Shown here: piece after piece, positions 52,822 through 60,187 of the stretch
Position numbering within the stretch: the first letter of the stretch is position 1
How the letters are laid out: each line of letters begins with the position of its first letter
Assembly: GCA_041660925.1 (NCBI GenBank)
Contig: JBAZVI010000009.1
Span: 151,616-215,615, forward strand
Source: Elusimicrobiota bacterium
GTDB taxonomy: Bacteria; Elusimicrobiota; Elusimicrobia; UBA1565
DNA: 64,000 nt
Reading direction: 5' to 3'
Notes under the pieces: model-generated
What the model saw: only the letters and a program-made list of their open reading frames with translations
Databases searched by the model: none
What the model was told of the DNA's origin: nothing
Program-made: the position numbers and the translations under genes

Positions 52822-53963
52822 TGAACAAGCCCGCCGCCGCCGTGAAGCCGGGGAAGGTCCCCCTGATGGACTTCAAGCAGCAGTACTCCGACCTGCGCGA
52901 GGAACTCCTCGCCGCGGCGACGCGCGTCATGGACTCGGGCATGGTCATCAACGGCCCGGAGGTCAAGGCGTTCGAGACCGAGTTCGCGGCGGCGATGGGC
53001 GCCCCGCACTGCGTCGGCTGCTCCAACGGCACCGACGCCATCGAGCTCGCCCTGAAGGCCTGCGGCGTCGGCCCCGGCGACGAGGTCGCGGTCCCCGCCT
53101 TCACCTTCATCGCCACGGCCACGGCGGTATCCTCCATCGGCGCGAAGCCGGTCTTCATCGACATCGAGCCCCGGAACTTCACGATCGACCCCGCGGCCCT
53201 CGAGCGCGCGCTGACCCCGCGCATGAAGGCCGTGGTCCCCGTCCACCTCTTCGGCTTCCCGGCCGACATGGACGCCGTCCTCGCGGTCGCGCGCAAGGGA
53301 GGTCTGCGCGTCGTCGAGGACTGCGCGCAGGCCCACGGCTGCCTCTACAAGGGCAAGCCCGTCGGCACGATGGGAGACATCGGGACCTTCAGCTTCTACC
53401 CCTCGAAGAACATGGGCGCCCTCGGCGACGCCGGCGCGGTCGTCACCCGCGACGCGAAGCTCGCCGAGACCTGCACCGTCCTGCGCGACGCGGGCCGGGC
53501 GAAGGGCGAGCGCTACCTGCACGCCCTGCCGGGCCGCAACGCCCGGCTCGACGAACTGCAGGCCGCCTTCCTGCGCATCAAGCTCCGCCGCCTCGCGGCC
53601 TGGAACGAGAAGCGCTCGAAGATCGCCGCGCTCTACCGCCGCGAGCTCAAGGGGCTGCCGGTGACCCCCCCGACGGAGGACGCCGCGGGGACGAGGCACG
53701 TCTACCACCTCTTCGTCGCGCGCGCCCAGAAGCGCGACGCGCTCCTCGAGGCCCTGACGAAGGCCGAGGTCGGCTGCGCGGTCTACTACCCGGTCGCGCT
53801 CCACATGCAGCCGGCCTTCAAGGACCTGGGCCGGCGGGAAGGGGACTTCCCCGTCTCCGAGCAGGCCTGCCGCGAGGCGATCGCGCTGCCGATGTACCCT
53901 GATCTCTCCGAAGAGAGCGCTCTGCGGGTGACCTCGGAGATCAGGAAGTTCTACAAGGCGTGA
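52821..53963 (+). CDS. DegT/DnrJ sugar aminotransferase (WbpE/FdtB-like)
   Basis: A 380-residue PLP enzyme. VPLMDFKQQYSDLREEL, VVEDCAQAHGC (Asp for the pyridine nitrogen) and SFYPSKNMGALGDAG with PLP-binding Lys196 are the pattern of WbpE/FdtB/QdtB enzymes, which aminate C3 of UDP- or dTDP-3-keto sugars. DEVAVPAFTFIATATAV is the helix that holds the cofactor phosphate region. It is distinct from the LegC-type (12822) and WecE-type (36926) enzymes, giving three aminotransferase classes in the window. TGATG overlap with the transferase gene; the next gene overlaps its stop. Confidence 0.88.
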   Translation: MNKPAAAVKPGKVPLMDFKQQYSDLREELLAAATRVMDSGMVINGPEVKAFETEFAAAMGAPHCVGCSNGTDAIELALKACGVGPGDEVAVPAFTFIATATAVSSIGAKPVFIDIEPRNFTIDPAALERALTPRMKAVVPVHLFGFPADMDAVLAVARKGGLRVVEDCAQAHGCLYKGKPVGTMGDIGTFSFYPSKNMGALGDAGAVVTRDAKLAETCTVLRDAGRAKGERYLHALPGRNARLDELQAAFLRIKLRRLAAWNEKRSKIAALYRRELKGLPVTPPTEDAAGTRHVYHLFVARAQKRDALLEALTKAEVGCAVYYPVALHMQPAFKDLGRREGDFPVSEQACREAIALPMYPDLSEESALRVTSEIRKFYKA

Positions 53964-55078
53964 TGAGGCGCGTCCTCTTCGTCTCCACCTCCACCACGGT
54001 CGGCGGGGCCGAGAAGACGCTCTACACGCTGGCGACGCTGCTGCCCCCTTCGCGCTTCAAGGTCGTCGGCGTCGTCTCGCTCAAGGCCCCCGGGCGCTAC
54101 GGAGAGCTCCTGCGCTCCGAAGGCATCCCGGTCGATACGCTCGACTGGCCGCAGAACGGACGCGCCCGGCTGCGCGACGTCGCCCGACTGGCCGCCCTCA
54201 TCCGCGCCCGCCGCCCCGACATCGTGCACGCGGTGATGTACCAGGCGATGCAGCTCTGCCGGGCGGTGCGCCGCTTCGGCTACGGGGACTTCAAGCTGCT
54301 GACCTCTCCGAGGGTCCATTACCGGACGCGCGACGAGGTCTCGCTCCTCGTGGACCGGCTGCTCAAAGGCTCCGACGACCTGCTCGTCGCGGAGTCGGAG
54401 TCCACCCGCCGCCACCTCGTCGAAAAGCTGGGCTACAAGCCCGAGAAGGTCCTGCGCGTCTACAACGGCACGGACCTCGCCGGCTGCACCCCCTCGAGCG
54501 CGGACCGCTCGCGCCTGCGCGCCGAGCTCGGCGTCGCCGAACACGAGCCGCTGCTCGGCGCCGTCGGGCGGCTCGACCCCCAGAAAGGGCACGTCTTCCT
54601 CATCGAGGCGGTGGCGAAGCTGCGCGCGATCCACCCCGTCAAGTGCGTGCTGCTGGGGGACGGCCCCCTGCGCTCGGCGCTCCAGGACAAGGTGCGCCAG
54701 CTCGGACTCGAGGACGCGGTCTTCCTCCCGGGCGAGAAGTCCGAGCTCCCCCGCTGGCTCTCGGCCCTCGACATCTTCGTCCAGCCCTCGCTCTGGGAAG
54801 GACTTCCCAACGCGCTGCTCGAGGCGATGGCGCTCGGACTCCCCGTCGTCGCGACCCGCGTCGACGGCATCCCCGAGATCGTCCGACACGACGTGACGGG
54901 CCTGCTCTGCGACCCCAAGTCCTCTCAGGCCCTCATCACCCCGCTCGGAGACCTCTGCTCCGACGACGCCCTGCGCCGGCGCCTGGGCACGGCCGCGCGG
55001 ACGCTGATGTTCGAGAACTTCAAGGTCTCGGACATGCTCGACAACTACGAGAAGGCCTACTCCCGGATACTCGACTGA
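53963..55078 (+). CDS. GT4 family glycosyltransferase
   Basis: A 371-residue GT-B transferase: RVLFVSTSTTVGGAEKTLYT (Gly-Gly-Ala-Glu acceptor loop), YNGTDLAGC, AVGRLDPQKGHVFLIEAV and PSLWEGLPNALLEAMALGLP (E-x7-E donor motif). The ATG in a TGATG overlap is chosen; a GTG 3 bp earlier (53960) is equally possible. It transfers a hexose onto the undecaprenyl-linked unit begun by the WbaP-like enzyme two genes upstream. A short perfect hairpin directly covers its stop codon. Confidence 0.89.
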   Translation: MRRVLFVSTSTTVGGAEKTLYTLATLLPPSRFKVVGVVSLKAPGRYGELLRSEGIPVDTLDWPQNGRARLRDVARLAALIRARRPDIVHAVMYQAMQLCRAVRRFGYGDFKLLTSPRVHYRTRDEVSLLVDRLLKGSDDLLVAESESTRRHLVEKLGYKPEKVLRVYNGTDLAGCTPSSADRSRLRAELGVAEHEPLLGAVGRLDPQKGHVFLIEAVAKLRAIHPVKCVLLGDGPLRSALQDKVRQLGLEDAVFLPGEKSELPRWLSALDIFVQPSLWEGLPNALLEAMALGLPVVATRVDGIPEIVRHDVTGLLCDPKSSQALITPLGDLCSDDALRRRLGTAARTLMFENFKVSDMLDNYEKAYSRILD

Positions 55079-55095
55079 GTCCCCTTCGGGGACTC
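55077..55095 (+). terminator. stem-loop after the GT4 gene
   Basis: GAGTCCCC and GGGGACTC (8-bp perfect stem) around a TTC loop, beginning inside the stop codon. A T/C-rich stretch follows rather than a T run, so termination may be weak or factor-assisted. Confidence 0.5.
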
Positions 55096-55142
55096 CGTCG
55101 CTTCCGCTTCTCTCATAGGATGGGTGACTGGACCAAGCCCCG

Positions 55143-55164
55143 GGAAATCCCCGCAGGGATTTCC
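55143..55164. terminator. stem-loop with CGCA loop between convergent genes
   Basis: GGAAATCCC and GGGATTTCC (9-bp perfect stem) around CGCA. With the neighbouring hairpins it probably ends transcription from both sides. The same loop and arm type occur at 60060-60079 and 61486-61510. Confidence 0.5.
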
Positions 55165-55170
55165 TGACGG

Positions 55171-55198
55171 TCGGGAAGCCCCTATCGGGGATTCCCGA
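55171..55198. terminator. stem-loop at the 3' end of the minus-strand membrane-protein gene
   Basis: TCGGGAA-G-CCCC pairs with GGGG-A-TTCCCGA (one internal mismatch, loop TATC). It spans the stop codon of the minus-strand gene. No T run on either side. Confidence 0.45.
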
Positions 55199-57410
55199 TG
55201 AGGAGGCGGCCGCCGTCGAGGCGGAGTCCGGCCAGGGAGAGCTCGAAGGGAAGCTCAGGGTCGGGCGCGAAGGAGCGCGTGAAGCGCGCGTGCCGTCCGA
55301 GGAGGGCGGTCGGGACCGGGATGCCCGCGACGCTCAGGCGTTCGAGCGCGAAGGAGACCGAGCGCCCGTCCGGCGCGAGCGCGGCGCGGACCGCGGCGGA
55401 GACGACGGCGTTGCGGACCCGGAAGGCCGCCTGGAGCAGTCCGCCCTCGATGTCCGCCTGCACGGGCCCGGCGCCGCGCGAGCGCTCCGAGATGAAGGCC
55501 GCGAGCGCGTCGGCGCCGACCGCCGCACGCAGCAGGGACAGGCGGTCGAGCCGCAGGAAGCGGACGTCGAGCGGGAGACCGTTGGTCCCCATCCGGACGG
55601 TCCGGGAGTCGCTCCCCGCCTCCGCCGCCGGGATGAGGACGAGCCCCTCGAGGACGGCGTCGAAGTCCCGGACGAGGAGCCCGCGCACGACGAGCTCCTC
55701 CGCTCGGACCCGGACGCGCGGGTAGAGCCCGCGCGCGGGGTCGAAGTCGCCCAGCTCGACGCGCAGGTCCCGCGCGCTGACGCTCCCTTCCTCGAAGTAG
55801 TCGAAGCGCAGGACCTTCTCGGCCAGCGGCGGCCGCGCGAAGCGCCGCTGCTGGAAGAGGACCGCCTCGCTGCCGTCCGGGAGCGGGAAGCGCCGCAGCT
55901 CCCTCCAGCCCGACCCGAACCAGCCCGCGGGAGAGAGCATGAAGTCGCGCACCGCCGGCAGCTGGCCCGTGACCGCGTCGGGCCCGAGGGAGCCGGTCTT
56001 CAGCACCACGAACTCCGCGAACTCGCAGAGGCGGCGATTGACGCCGCGGACGGCGAGCGTGCGCAGCCCCTCGCGGCGCAGGACCCAGGTGAAGGTCGGG
56101 CAGTTGAAGAACGGATGGTTGCCGACGACGACGACGTTCGCTCCGGGGCGCGAGGCGTCGCGCGCGGCGGCGGCGGTCCGCAGGATGTCCCGGAGCTTCC
56201 AGTCCTCGGCGTAGGGCTTCCAGCGCGTGAAGACCTCGACGGGGACGGGGCCCTCGAGCGACATCCGGGGAAGGAAGCCCCGCGGATAGTTCGCGGCGAT
56301 GAGCAGCTGGACGGCGCAGAGCGCGCCGAGCAGCCAGCGCGGCCAGAGCGTCGCGCAGAAGATCGCGAAGGGGGCGAGTCCCGGGAGCAGGAAGCGGAGC
56401 TGCCGGTTCGGGACCACGGTCCAGAACACGACGGAGAACGCCAGCCAGGCGAGCAGAGGTCCCTTGTCCTTCGCGTTCTTCGCGGCCGTGGGGACGAACA
56501 CCGCGATGAGGCCGAGGAGGAGCAGCGGGAGGTTGAAGCCCTCCATGAGCATGGACGGGTAGACGAAGAGAGCGCCCGGCCTCGAGAGCGGGATGGCCCC
56601 GTCGGCGCTGGCCTCGAAGAGCCGCGGGATGAGGGTCGGCCACTGGTCGAGGTACCAGGGCAGGACGAGGGCCAGGAAGAGGGCGGCGCTCAGGAGCAGG
56701 TTCCGCCGCGCGCGCGGCTCCGTCAGCGCCGGAAGCGCCAACGCGGCCGCGGGCAGCAGGTAGGAGAACGCGCTCCACTTCGTGAGCATCGCCGCGGCGC
56801 AGGCGACGGCGAAGAGCAGCGACGGCGCCAGACGCGCGAAGTCCTCCGCGGACAGGAACGCCCACCAGGCCGCCGCGACCCAGGCGGTCAGCGGCAGGTC
56901 GATGAGCTGGGTCCGCAGCATCTCCTGGACGACGGGCGTGCAGGCGAAGAGCAGTGCGCCCGCGAGCGCGCGCCAGGGGCCGCTGAGGCGATAGCCGATC
57001 CCCCAGAGCGCCAGCATGAGCAGCCCCAGATGCAGCCAGTTCGCCCAGAGCGCCCGGTTCGCGTCGGCCCCCCCGCCGAACGGCTGGATGGAAAGATGGT
57101 AGAGGGGAGGGAAGGGCGGCATCCCGGGCTTGGGCTTCTGCCGGAGGAAGTCGCGCAGGCGCCCGTGCGCGAGCGCGTCGCGCAGGTCGAGGGCGGTCTC
57201 GAGCTGAACGGACTGGTCCCATGCCGGCGGGCGGTCCTGGAGGCGGCCCCACTCGGAGAGCTCCCGGCCGAAGACGGCGAAGAGGGCCGCGAGGCAGAGC
57301 AGGGAGCCCGCGAGAGCCCAGCGCGGGCCGCCGCCCTTGCGGGCGACCGGCCGCGAGAGGGTCGGCTCCGGCCCGGCCTCGAAGGGACTCGTCCGCGGTG
57401 GCCTTTCCAT
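55182..57410 (-). CDS. ArnT-like membrane transferase with C-terminal extracytoplasmic domain (copy 2)
   Basis: A 742-residue paralogue of the protein at 46508. RPPAWDQSVQLETALDL is the first loop with the putative catalytic Asp, followed by PPFPPLYHLSIQPF, around ten helices (to about 365) and VVPNRQLRFLLPGLAP. The long C-terminal soluble part contains VRVRAEELVVRGLLVRDFDA and SVAGIPVPTALLGRHARF, matching the tail of copy 1. The ATG used (MERPPRTS) is preferred over an upstream TTG that would lie before the likely promoter. It is transcribed alone, divergently from the nucleotidyltransferase gene. Substrate and the role of the C-terminal domain are unknown. Confidence 0.76.
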   Translation of the reverse strand: MERPPRTSPFEAGPEPTLSRPVARKGGGPRWALAGSLLCLAALFAVFGRELSEWGRLQDRPPAWDQSVQLETALDLRDALAHGRLRDFLRQKPKPGMPPFPPLYHLSIQPFGGGADANRALWANWLHLGLLMLALWGIGYRLSGPWRALAGALLFACTPVVQEMLRTQLIDLPLTAWVAAAWWAFLSAEDFARLAPSLLFAVACAAAMLTKWSAFSYLLPAAALALPALTEPRARRNLLLSAALFLALVLPWYLDQWPTLIPRLFEASADGAIPLSRPGALFVYPSMLMEGFNLPLLLLGLIAVFVPTAAKNAKDKGPLLAWLAFSVVFWTVVPNRQLRFLLPGLAPFAIFCATLWPRWLLGALCAVQLLIAANYPRGFLPRMSLEGPVPVEVFTRWKPYAEDWKLRDILRTAAAARDASRPGANVVVVGNHPFFNCPTFTWVLRREGLRTLAVRGVNRRLCEFAEFVVLKTGSLGPDAVTGQLPAVRDFMLSPAGWFGSGWRELRRFPLPDGSEAVLFQQRRFARPPLAEKVLRFDYFEEGSVSARDLRVELGDFDPARGLYPRVRVRAEELVVRGLLVRDFDAVLEGLVLIPAAEAGSDSRTVRMGTNGLPLDVRFLRLDRLSLLRAAVGADALAAFISERSRGAGPVQADIEGGLLQAAFRVRNAVVSAAVRAALAPDGRSVSFALERLSVAGIPVPTALLGRHARFTRSFAPDPELPFELSLAGLRLDGGRLLIGNPR

Positions 57411-57419
57411 GCGGGTGCG

Positions 57420-57425
57420 ATTATA
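57420..57425 (-). promoter_or_regulatory. -10 element for the minus-strand membrane-protein gene
   Basis: TATAAT on the minus strand, 9 bp before the ATG of the ArnT-like gene, so the leader would be only a few bases. It forms part of a 51-bp divergent promoter region, the most A/T-rich stretch nearby. No clear -35. Confidence 0.5.
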
Positions 57426-57435
57426 TGTTTTTTGA

Positions 57436-57441
57436 TACAAT
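57436..57441 (+). promoter_or_regulatory. extended -10 element for the nucleotidyltransferase gene
   Basis: TACAAT preceded by TGA (TGn extended -10 type), 20 bp before the ATG. It lies in the divergent region shared with the minus-strand gene; a T6 run precedes it. Confidence 0.5.
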
Positions 57442-57461
57442 CCGCCCCTGTCCAATAAACG

Positions 57462-58520
57462 ATGAAAGCGCTCATCCTCACCGGCGGACAGGGCACGCGG
57501 CTACGGCCGTTCACGTGCTCGACCCCGAAGCCCCTGCTGCCGGTCGTCAACGTCCCCTTCCTGCACCACCCGCTGGCGCTGCTGCGCCGCCACGGGGTGC
57601 GCGAGGTGACGCTCGCGACGGCCTACCGCCCGGGAGCGTTCCGCCGCGCCTTCGGCGACGGCCGCCGCCTGGGCCTGCGCATCCGCTACTCCTTCGAGAA
57701 GGAGCCGCTGGGGACCGGCGGCGCCGTGCGCAACGCCTGCGCGGGGACCCGCGGGACCCTGCTCGTCCTCAACGGGGACGTCCTGCACGACATGGACTTC
57801 GGCGCATTCCTGCGCTTCCATCGCGCGCGCGGCTCCGAGGCCTCCATCGCGCTGACGCCGGTCAAGGACCCCACCCTTTACGGTCTCGTCGAGACCGACG
57901 CGCGCGGGCGCATCCGCCGCTTCCTGGAGAAGCCCTCCCCCGACGAGATCTCCACCAATACGATCAACGCGGGGGCCTACCTCTTCGAGCCCTCCGTGCT
58001 CGAGCGCATCCCGCCGGGCGTCTATTCCCTCGAGCGGGGACTCTTCCCCGGCCTGCTCGCCGCGAAGCGGCCCTTCTACGCATGGGTGAGCCCGGGCTAC
58101 TGGCTCGACATCGGCACCGTCGAGAAGTACCTCCAGGCCCATCTCGACGCGCTCGCCGGCCTCACCCCCCTGCACCGCCCGGAGCTGCGGCGCAAGGGCG
58201 CGTTCCTGCTCGAGCCCGGCGTCCGCCTCGGCGCGGACGCCGCCCACGACGGGGAAGGCCGCGTGCTGATCGGGCGCGGCGCGCGCGTGGCGCCGGGAGT
58301 CCGGTTCACGGGCTCGGTCTGTCTCGGCCCCCGCTGCGTCGTGGGCCGCGGGGCCGCGCTCGAGGACTGCGTGCTCCTCGCCGGCGCCCGCGTCGGGGAA
58401 GGCGCGCGGCTTTCGCGCTGCGTGGTGGGACAGGGCTGCCGCGTGGGCCCGCGCTCGACCCTCGGTCCGGGCCGGGCGCTCGGAGACGGTTCGACGACGA
58501 CGGAGCATTCGGCCCTATAG
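57462..58520 (+). CDS. sugar-1-phosphate nucleotidyltransferase with beta-helix domain
   Basis: A 352-residue NDP-sugar synthase. The nucleotide loop is LTGGQGTRLRPFTCSTPKPL (6-25); VLNGDVLHDMDF supplies the metal Asp, LEKPSPDEISTNTINAGAYL the substrate region and YWLDIGTVEKY the end of the catalytic domain. A C-terminal hexapeptide beta-helix (about 245-340) completes the GDP-mannose pyrophosphorylase/GlmU-like layout. The partner phosphomutase is encoded 17 bp downstream, so the two steps sugar-6-P to sugar-1-P to NDP-sugar are co-expressed. GDP-mannose or UDP/dTDP-glucose are both possible. Confidence 0.87.
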   Translation: MKALILTGGQGTRLRPFTCSTPKPLLPVVNVPFLHHPLALLRRHGVREVTLATAYRPGAFRRAFGDGRRLGLRIRYSFEKEPLGTGGAVRNACAGTRGTLLVLNGDVLHDMDFGAFLRFHRARGSEASIALTPVKDPTLYGLVETDARGRIRRFLEKPSPDEISTNTINAGAYLFEPSVLERIPPGVYSLERGLFPGLLAAKRPFYAWVSPGYWLDIGTVEKYLQAHLDALAGLTPLHRPELRRKGAFLLEPGVRLGADAAHDGEGRVLIGRGARVAPGVRFTGSVCLGPRCVVGRGAALEDCVLLAGARVGEGARLSRCVVGQGCRVGPRSTLGPGRALGDGSTTTEHSAL

Positions 58521-58537
58521 GCCGAGGAGACGCGACA

Positions 58538-59935
58538 ATGGACATCCGATTCGGCACCGACGGCTGGCGCGGCATGATGGCGCGCGATTTCACGCACGAC
58601 CGGGTGCGCCGCGTGGCGCAGGCGGTCGCGGACTTCCTCAAGACCAAGCCCCCGAAGACGAAGTCCAAGCACACGGTGCTCGTGGGCTACGACCGCCGCT
58701 TCATGTCGGAGGCCTTCGCCGAGGAGATCGCCCGCGTCATGGACGCCAACGGCCACTCCGCGATCCTGATGGCCGACACCCTTCCCACCCCGGCGGTCAG
58801 CTTCCTGACCCAGAAGCTCAAGGCCTTCGGCGTCGTCGTCACGGCCAGCCACAACCCTCCGGCCTACAACGGGATCAAGCTCAAGCTCGAGGGCCGCGCC
58901 GCCTCCGAGGCCGTGACCACCGAGGTCGAGAGCTTCCTCGACCGCGCGGCCCCCGTGCGCGGCGGCCAGCCCGTGAAGAAGTCCTACCGCAAGGAATACC
59001 TCGACTTCCTGCGCGCCAAGGCGAACCCCGCGGCCTTCCTGGGACGCCTGAGCGGGACCGTGGTCGTCGACTACATGCACGGCTCCGCGGGCGGCCTCCT
59101 CGGCGAGCTCGCCAAAGGGAACAAGAAGATCGTCGAGATCCGCTCCGAACGCGACCCCCTGTTCGGAGGGGTCAACCCCGAGCCCATCGAGAAGAACCTC
59201 GCGGCGCTGCGCGAGCGCATCCTCAAGGAGAAGGCACTCGTGGGCCTCGCGCTCGACGGAGACGGAGACCGCGTCGCCGTCCTCGACGAGAAGGGGCGCT
59301 ACCTCACCCCCTGCCAGCTCTTCCCGATGCTCATCGAGTACCTCGTCGGGGTCCGGGGCCTGAAAGGCAAGATCGTGCAGTCGGTCTCACTCGGCTACCT
59401 CGGCGCGCGCGTGGCGAAGGCGCACAATCTGCCCTTCGAGGAGCTGCCGGTCGGCTTCAAGCACGTCGCCGAACGCCTCGCCTCCGGCCAGGCCGTCATC
59501 GGCGGCGAGGAGTCGGGCGGCTACGCCTGGAAGGGCTGTCCCCCCGAGCGCGACGGGATGCTCACCGCGCTCCTCGTCCTCGAGATGCTCGTCAAACGCC
59601 GCAAGAAGCCCTCCGAGCTCTGGGCCGAGATCGAGAAGGCCCACGGGGCCTCGGACTTCAAGCGCGTGGACTTCCACGTCAGCAAGGCGGTCGCCGACAA
59701 GGCGATCTTCGCGGCCAAGGTGCAGAAGAAGCTTCCGCAGAAGATCGCCGGCAGCCCCATCAAGGGCGTCCTGACGCTCGACGGCGTCAAGGTCGTCCTC
59801 GAGGGCGACCACTGGGTGCTCATGCGCCCCTCGGGCACCGAGCCGCTCATCCGCACCTACGCGGAGACGGACTCCCCCAAGCGGACGCAGATCCTGCTCG
59901 ACTCGGCTGCGAAATGGGTGCACGGCCACATCTGA
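58538..59935 (+). CDS. phosphoglucomutase/phosphomannomutase
   Basis: A 465-residue alpha-D-phosphohexomutase. TASHNP (102-107) carries the phospho-Ser104, DGDGDR (240-245) the Mg site, GEESGG (323-328) the sugar-binding loop and RPSGTEP (about 438-444) the phosphate-binding loop; all four domains are complete. A GAGGAGA ribosome-binding site lies 7 bp before the ATG; a very long upstream open frame in the same phase overlaps the nucleotidyltransferase gene and is not used. It supplies hexose 1-phosphate to the neighbouring nucleotidyltransferase and the glycan pathways. A strong stem-loop follows 68 bp after the stop. Confidence 0.93.
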   Translation: MDIRFGTDGWRGMMARDFTHDRVRRVAQAVADFLKTKPPKTKSKHTVLVGYDRRFMSEAFAEEIARVMDANGHSAILMADTLPTPAVSFLTQKLKAFGVVVTASHNPPAYNGIKLKLEGRAASEAVTTEVESFLDRAAPVRGGQPVKKSYRKEYLDFLRAKANPAAFLGRLSGTVVVDYMHGSAGGLLGELAKGNKKIVEIRSERDPLFGGVNPEPIEKNLAALRERILKEKALVGLALDGDGDRVAVLDEKGRYLTPCQLFPMLIEYLVGVRGLKGKIVQSVSLGYLGARVAKAHNLPFEELPVGFKHVAERLASGQAVIGGEESGGYAWKGCPPERDGMLTALLVLEMLVKRRKKPSELWAEIEKAHGASDFKRVDFHVSKAVADKAIFAAKVQKKLPQKIAGSPIKGVLTLDGVKVVLEGDHWVLMRPSGTEPLIRTYAETDSPKRTQILLDSAAKWVHGHI

Positions 59936-59957
59936 GGCCGCCCGACTTTCCTACCCT

Positions 59958-59977
59958 CCCCTTCCCTCGGGAAGGGG
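59958..59977. repeat. intergenic palindrome after the phosphomutase gene
   Basis: CCCCTTCCC and GGGAAGGGG (9 bp) around TC. Flanked by CTACCCTC on the left and ATAGGGAGG on the right, which extend the dyad imperfectly. Part of a 250-bp gap that has no coding potential and is rich in such palindromes. Confidence 0.55.
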
Positions 59978-60003
59978 GCAGGGGATAGGGAGGACTTAGC
60001 AGA

Positions 60004-60031
60004 GAGAAGGCCCGCGAAAGCGGGCCTTCTC
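60004..60031 (+). terminator. stem-loop terminator of the phosphomutase gene
   Basis: GAGAAGGCCCGC and GCGGGCCTTCTC form a 12-bp perfect stem closed by a GAAA tetraloop. It is followed by CATTT, a weak T tract. The position between pgm and metK supports termination, possibly bidirectional. Confidence 0.65.
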
Positions 60032-60059
60032 CATTTACGAACTTCGACCAGCGGAATCC

Positions 60060-60079
60060 CCCCTTCCCGCAGGAAGGGG
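60060..60079. repeat. intergenic palindrome upstream of metK
   Basis: CCCCTTCC and GGAAGGGG (8 bp) around CGCA, followed by GATAGGG. It mirrors the palindrome at 59958-59977, and together they flank the terminator hairpin. Confidence 0.55.
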
Positions 60080-60128
60080 AGATAGGGAAAAACGACCCCT
60101 GTATCGTCGAGACTTCCACTAGAATTTG

Positions 60129-60134
60129 TATAAT
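60129..60134 (+). promoter_or_regulatory. -10 element of metK
   Basis: TATAAT with TCGAGA 16 bp upstream (weak -35). Transcription from here gives a leader of about 47 bases that contains an inverted repeat over the ribosome-binding site. Confidence 0.55.
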
Positions 60135-60148
60135 GTCTTGTTCCCAGC

Positions 60149-60175
60149 CCTATGGGCCGGGACGTATCCCATAGG
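60149..60175 (+). promoter_or_regulatory. leader hairpin overlapping the metK ribosome-binding site
   Basis: CCTATGGG (60149-60156) can pair with CCCATAGG (60168-60175), whose last three bases are part of the AGGAGG ribosome-binding site (60173-60178). A competing small hairpin GCCC-TAT-GGGC (60147-60157) uses the same left arm. Two exclusive structures, one masking the site, would allow translational control. It is too short to be a known SAM riboswitch. Confidence 0.45.
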
Positions 60176-60187
60176 AGGATCAAGCAC

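Noticed and set aside
57221..58537. An extended N-terminus of about 440 residues for the phosphomutase
   Set aside because: It runs through the divergent promoter and the nucleotidyltransferase gene in another phase and is Arg/Pro-rich. The ATG at 58538 has a good ribosome-binding site and begins with the canonical RFGTDGWRG.
60135..60187. A SAM riboswitch in the metK leader
   Set aside because: The leader is only about 50 bases and lacks the junctions and conserved cores of the known SAM riboswitch classes; only a simple inverted repeat is present.
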